Of a DNA stretch of 64,000 nucleotides, positions 59,581-64,000 are shown piece by piece. The DNA comes from Manduca sexta. Lineage: Eukaryota > Arthropoda > Insecta > Lepidoptera > Sphingidae. A program made the translations under genes and the position numbers. The notes under the pieces were generated by a model that ran no database searches, was not told where the DNA came from, and saw only the letters and a program-made list of their open reading frames with translations. The first letter of the stretch is position 1. Each line of letters starts with the position of its first letter. The DNA lies in assembly GCF_014839805.1 (NCBI RefSeq), contig NC_051130.1, positions 4,030,001-4,094,000 on the forward strand, in the 5' to 3' direction.

Positions 59581-59878
59581 CTAGCTTTTGCTCGCGGCTT
59601 CGCCCGAGTGAAGGAGTTTTCCGAGATAAAAGTCCCACTATATATTTTCCCGGGATAGTAGCCTATAACCTTCCCAGAGTTTTATACTATCTCCATACCA
59701 AATTTTGCTTTCTTATACCACGTCTTATGTCACGTCCTGTTCCCTTGGGAACGGGATAAAAAGTATCCTATGTCCGTCTCCTGGTTCTAAGCTACCTCTC
59801 CACCAATTTTCAGCCAAATCGGTTCATCCGTTTTTGAGTTATAAATAGTGTAACTCCACTTTCTTTTATATATACAGA
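59581..59878 (-). mobile_element. Helitron-like element, reverse copy
   Basis: It begins CTAGCTTTTGCTCGCGGCTT on the plus strand (reverse of the ...AAAAGCTAG end, hairpin GCGGCTTCGCCCG) and closes near TATATACAGA. Confidence 0.6.
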
Positions 59879-60144
59879 TTATAATCAACGATTATTATGG
59901 TTGATTTTTAACTGTATTTAGAGCGATGATGGTGTATTTTAAATAATATCGATTTTAATCAATAATTAACTAAAGGTGAAATTGACTTATTGACACTGTT
60001 TTCTTAAATATTTATCAACTACGTTTTTTTGTTAAGAGGTCTGGAAAAATTTACGCAATCTACAAAACACCACAGCTAAAAGGAACGTTAGTTATGTTTC
60101 AAGGCTTTGATCGTATTTTAGAGACTGGGCAGTAAAATGGACGG

Positions 60145-60395
60145 TCTAGGTGGTGTACAATTTACGGTACTATTACAGTGCTGACGTCTTAGGTTCGATA
60201 CCCAGGTGGGGTAATGCTATATTGGGTTTTTCTACTCAGTATCAGCACGGAATTTGGAAATCGTGCCCGATATGGCGATAGGCTCGCCCCCTATCACATC
60301 ATGGAACAGGACCCACACGTCGCATAGCGGGTACATTAACTGCATATCTGCCTACACTTTCGGGGATAAAAGGTGTGAATGTGTGTGTGTGTGTA
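60145..60395 (+). repeat. tRNA-derived SINE copy
   Basis: It carries GTCTTAGGTTCGATACCCAG (B-box like), TACTCAGTATCAGCACGGAA, CTCGCCCCCTATCACATCAT and ends in a TGTGTGTG tract. Confidence 0.7.
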
Positions 60396-60903
60396 GTAAA
60401 ATAGCTTGATTGTTATGTTTAAAAGTATAGAAACTTAAAAATTAATACTTAACGCCAAGGCCGTAACCAGCTTTCATTTCACAGAGCTAAATCTAAAATT
60501 TTGATACAGGAGGGGGCAAAAACGAAATTTGATATAGGTAATCCCAATAATTTAACTTAAGTAGGTACATACAAAAATATGTACTTGCATTGAAAAGGAG
60601 GTGTCAGCGGCACCTCCGCCCCAACTGCCAACGCCTGACGCCTTTATTTGTTTTGTTAACTATCTTTTGGTTCTAAATCAATAATTCTAGGCGCCGAGAA
60701 TACTAATGTAACTTACAAAATTATAATATCTACTTCAAAATCAAAAGACTAGTAAAAATTACAAAACGCATATTAATAAATGCCACAGTACATAATCAGT
60801 TTAATTCGTATTTAAAAACATTTCACGCATTTCAATATAGTTTACAGTGACGTGGACTTGCACTTCGTTTTTAATATCATTTTAGTCTCTGTTACATCGT
60901 AAT

Positions 60904-63900
60904 ATGTATCGTTTCATTTATATTTCAAGTGTATTTGTTTCTATTAGTTGTGAATTTTATTCATTACATACAAATGGTACTACTGTAATCGGTAGGATAA
61001 TGTATACTGTTTTCGAAAACCGACCTTATGTTGCCTTTTGGAAATTACCTTATGCAGAGGCACCAGTGGATGGGTTGAGATTTAAGGTAAGCTATATTTT
61101 TATTTAAAATGCGATTGTCTAATGTGAACTGAGTATCGAGGAATTGTCAGTTTTATTCCTCTTTTGCCTTCATAAAGTTTTGTGTTTATGTGTGATTAAT
61201 TATAATCGCTTGTATGAATGCCTCGGTGGCGTAGTTGTGGTCACGGCTCTGAGGTCCCGGATTTGAATCCCGGGTTGGGCATGATATTGGGTTTTTCTGC
61301 TCTGTATCAGGCCGGAGTCAGGACTTTGTGCTCGATATGACGATTGGTTCGCCTTTTCGTTCTGTCTATCCCTTCGGAAATTAACGCGTAATGTGTGATG
61401 TACCAACCCAGAGTATACTAACGTGGTGGAGGAATAATCGAAGTTTTAAATTGTAGAGAAAATCTAGGCTTAACGGGCGAATTTTGTACAGAAATAATTA
61501 TTTATTTAATGTTATTTCGTCCTTTACAAGAGGTAAGATATGATTAGGTCATATAAATGTCTAAACGTAGAAGCAGATCAAAGAGTTCTATCATTATATA
61601 GAGCAGACTTTCCATATATATTATAATTCTCTTTGGAGAAGACATTGGGAAGACTGTCGAATAAGAACTTTGCGCTCAATCGATGCGATGCGATGGTTAC
61701 TCAATCTACCTTGAAATAGCAAAACACCAATATAAAATACTTCATTTTCTTTCCATATCCTGATTTACATTTGATTTAACGTTGTAAATGCACATATAGC
61801 AAAGCATAGTGAACAAATCATGTATAACTATAACACCTGTAAACTATCTATGCTTACAAATAAATAATTTGATTTGATTTGATTTGATTTGACATACCAG
61901 CATTTTTCTCTTAATGTTATTGTTGTATTAATATCTAAGGACACTGACATTTGAAATAAGACAATGACTTATTACAAATTCGTAATTTTGGAGCACAAAT
62001 TCGTTCTTGATATCCGTCTATAACTAACTATACTGTTATTGTTTTTGAACCAGATTAATTTTATGTAAAAATAAAACAGTCTAAAAATCAATATAAAGGT
62101 GTTTATCATGAAATACCAATTCGTAGAAAACTGACTTAATAAGCGAATGTTTACAACATTTTTATTTACTCGTTCTATTTTTCTTACTTTTTGTGGAAAT
62201 ATCGATTCCTGGAAGTAATAACGAAAATATATTTGTCAAGTGGATATAGTAAGCAATATTAGCAACTTATATTCTTATTAATTTTGTGTTCTTGACTTTA
62301 ACTACAACTATCAGTAGAGCTGCAATTTATGTGTAAAGTGTAAATTACTCACAATACACGTGTGTCTTTTAAATCAAAAATGTATACACTGGTTGATCGA
62401 ACACACATAGCTATATTGTAAGTAGGTATGAACACAATTAATCGTTGTTAATGACCCACTTTATTATTTTTAATTGGTATTAAAATTAATACGAAAAATA
62501 ATAAGATATTGCATAGTTCACACAGGGATAATAAACATTCCAATTACAAACAGTATTTTGAAAATCGAATAAATTGTTAGCTAACCTATCCAAATAAACA
62601 AGGTTTCGACTTTATAATATGATACTACAATTATATTTATATTTTCAGCCACCGAAACCCAAACCATGGCCTGAAAAATCAATATGCAACTACAGCATAC
62701 CTTACGAAGAAACTTGTTCAACCGCCACAAACGAAAATTGTCTCTTTCTATCCATTTACAAACCCTTAAGCACCAAAATTAATTTCGCTGTAATGGTATG
62801 GATTCACGAACACTCAAATTTGCACGGACCTGACTTTCTCATAGACGAAGGAGTGATTGTTATTGCAGTGTCGTTCAGAATAGGGATCTTTGGCTTCTTA
62901 AATACCGGAGATGAGTTCGCCCGAGGTAACATGGGAGCAAAGGACATGCTCGCAGCTCTAAGATGGATAAGAGACAACATTTCCTACTTTAGCGGCGACG
63001 TGAACAAAGTAACCGTTATCGGGTCCGGAAGAGCTGCCAGTTCTGTGGCATCGTTTTTACTCTCACCCGCCGCTGAAGATTTATACACCAGACTGATCGT
63101 GCAAAGCGACGCTGCCCTCTCCCCGGCACTGTACAAAAACTACAACTTCGAAATATCAAACAAATTATACTGGAATCTAAACGGACCGTTCAACAAATTC
63201 AATAGAACTGAATTATATGAAATATTGAGGAATTCATCGGCCCGTAGACTGTCATCAGTGTCAACGAATCTATTTGACAGTAGTGAAGTGAGAGACGATC
63301 AAAGATTAATTACAGCCTTCGGGCCAACCGTTGAATCGTCGAGCAAAGGCGCTTTTATGAATAAATTACCATTGGATGTAAATAAACGAAAACTTTGCAA
63401 CAATAACGCGGGTGTTTTGATAGGGTACACTAGTTTAGAATCGCTTCACAAATTGTCCGGGTTCGTGCACAACAGGAAACTTCTAACGTACTTAAATTAT
63501 AATTTTCAATATCTCCTACCATTTGAAGGGAGGAAAGATATATACGGGTCAAGAAGATATAGAGAGATTCGACGGAAAATTATGGATTTCTATTTTGTTA
63601 ATGGGACGATTGGAGAACGTAGTTTGAGGAGATACGCGAAATATGTGTCAGATCAAGTGATATATCCCATACTGCGTCAAGCAATCCTGCAAGCGGAAGC
63701 ATCCTGCAACAAAATTTATTTATACCGATTCTCGCGTCGCGGACTTTTGAATGCGGTGTGGCACTCGTCGCTCCGAAATCTGAATTTGACAGGCGCCACG
63801 GCGGGCGATGAAATTTGTTATCAATTCAGATGTAAAACGTTGGGCGACGTCTACAAGAATGACAACGGTGCGAATGATAAATTGTTTGTGAAGAAAGTGG

Positions 63901-63931
63901 CGCGGCTGTTGGCCAACTTTGCCAAGTTTGG
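60904..63931 (+). CDS. Carboxylesterase-like protein E4, non-catalytic, last exon off the right edge
   Basis: Two exons are seen: 60904-61086 (61 codons, donor GTAAGC, phase 0) and 62649-63931 (acceptor TTTTCAG, donor GTACGA after TTT GG, phase 2). The same phases in E1-E3 predict one more short exon beyond the window. Signal peptide RFIYISSVFVSISC. Fold markers: LPYAEAPVDGLRFK, NENCLFLSIYKP, VSFRIGIFGFLNTGDEFARG. The nucleophile elbow is GSGRAA (Gly ~188). The His motif is GATAGDEICYQF (Ala ~446). WIHEHSNLHG replaces the HGGG region and is shortened. Glu ~325 in YTSLES is kept. It is the most diverged member and has the opposite orientation. Whether it also ends in a KDEL-like signal cannot be seen. 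Confidence 0.9.
61087..62648 (+). other. Intron 1 of E4 (1.56 kb)
   Basis: It is much longer than the matching introns of E1-E3 (about 0.37-0.46 kb) because of insertions: a tRNA-derived SINE (61214-61405), and a (GATTT)n tail near 61868-61893 that looks like a retroelement 3' end. No further exon is recognised. Confidence 0.7.
61214..61405 (+). repeat. tRNA-derived SINE inside the E4 intron
   Basis: GCCTCGGTGGCGTAGTTGTG (A-box region) is followed by GGATTTGAATCCCGGGTTGG (B box), then TATTGGGTTTTTCTGCTCTG and CGATATGACGATTGGTTCGCC. It is slightly 3'-shortened compared with the copy at 28828-29101. Confidence 0.75.
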
Positions 63932-64000
63932 GTACGATTGATGAATTTTTAAATTGTTTGTTATGTTAGTATGGATCATTGGATTCTCTAATGGAGATTT

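Larger units (their letters stand above)
58472..60903. other. Divergent spacer between E3 and E4
   Basis: It contains a Tc1/mariner-type MITE, a small open frame (59183-59410), a reverse Helitron-like element and a SINE, listed separately. The E3 promoter should lie at its left end and the E4 promoter at its right end. Confidence 0.5.

Overview
The window is AT-rich, intron-bearing animal DNA, most likely from a moth or butterfly (Lepidoptera). It has GT-AG split genes and many short interspersed elements of types common in Lepidoptera: tRNA-derived SINEs with a GGTTCGAATCC B box, Helitron-like elements ending in CAAAAGCTAG or GTCAGCTAG, and TTAA-flanked palindromic MITEs. I ran no searches; assignments rest on reading motifs, splice sites and reading frames.

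The left half (about 1.8-35.8 kb, minus strand) is one long ALDH3-family (fatty) aldehyde dehydrogenase gene. Seven coding exons can be joined in frame. The last C-terminal exons lie beyond the left edge. Intron 1 is about 22.6 kb and full of repeats. It also holds a second, in-phase candidate first exon (MTIG) that would replace the long acidic N-terminus. Nested in intron 3, same strand, is a first exon encoding the start of a THAP-type zinc finger, with a plausible CRE/CCAAT/TATA promoter. I could not find its downstream exons.

From 35.8 to 47.3 kb there is no convincing gene, only repeats: a Helitron-like element, a palindromic TTAA MITE, a 43-bp tandem array and a hAT element with an 8-bp target duplication.

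The right end (47.3-64.0 kb) is a tandem cluster of four carboxylesterase-fold genes. Three (E1, E2, E3) are on the minus strand. The fourth (E4) is divergent on the plus strand and its last exon is cut by the right edge. All share one architecture: a signal-peptide exon of 61-68 codons, a phase-0 intron, a large exon, a phase-2 intron and a short last exon. All four have lost the catalytic serine and the catalytic histidine and lack the HGGG oxyanion motif, while keeping the acidic triad position. The three complete proteins end in KDEL, KDEL and KNEL. This is the most interesting part of the window: a cluster of apparently non-catalytic esterase-fold proteins predicted to be retained in the ER lumen. 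Three of the four have GATA-type motifs 70-95 bp upstream of the start codon.

Other items of note: a decayed mariner transposase; a Helitron-like element carrying six copies of a ~123-bp unit; and composite MITEs that share the same captured segment of another palindromic repeat.
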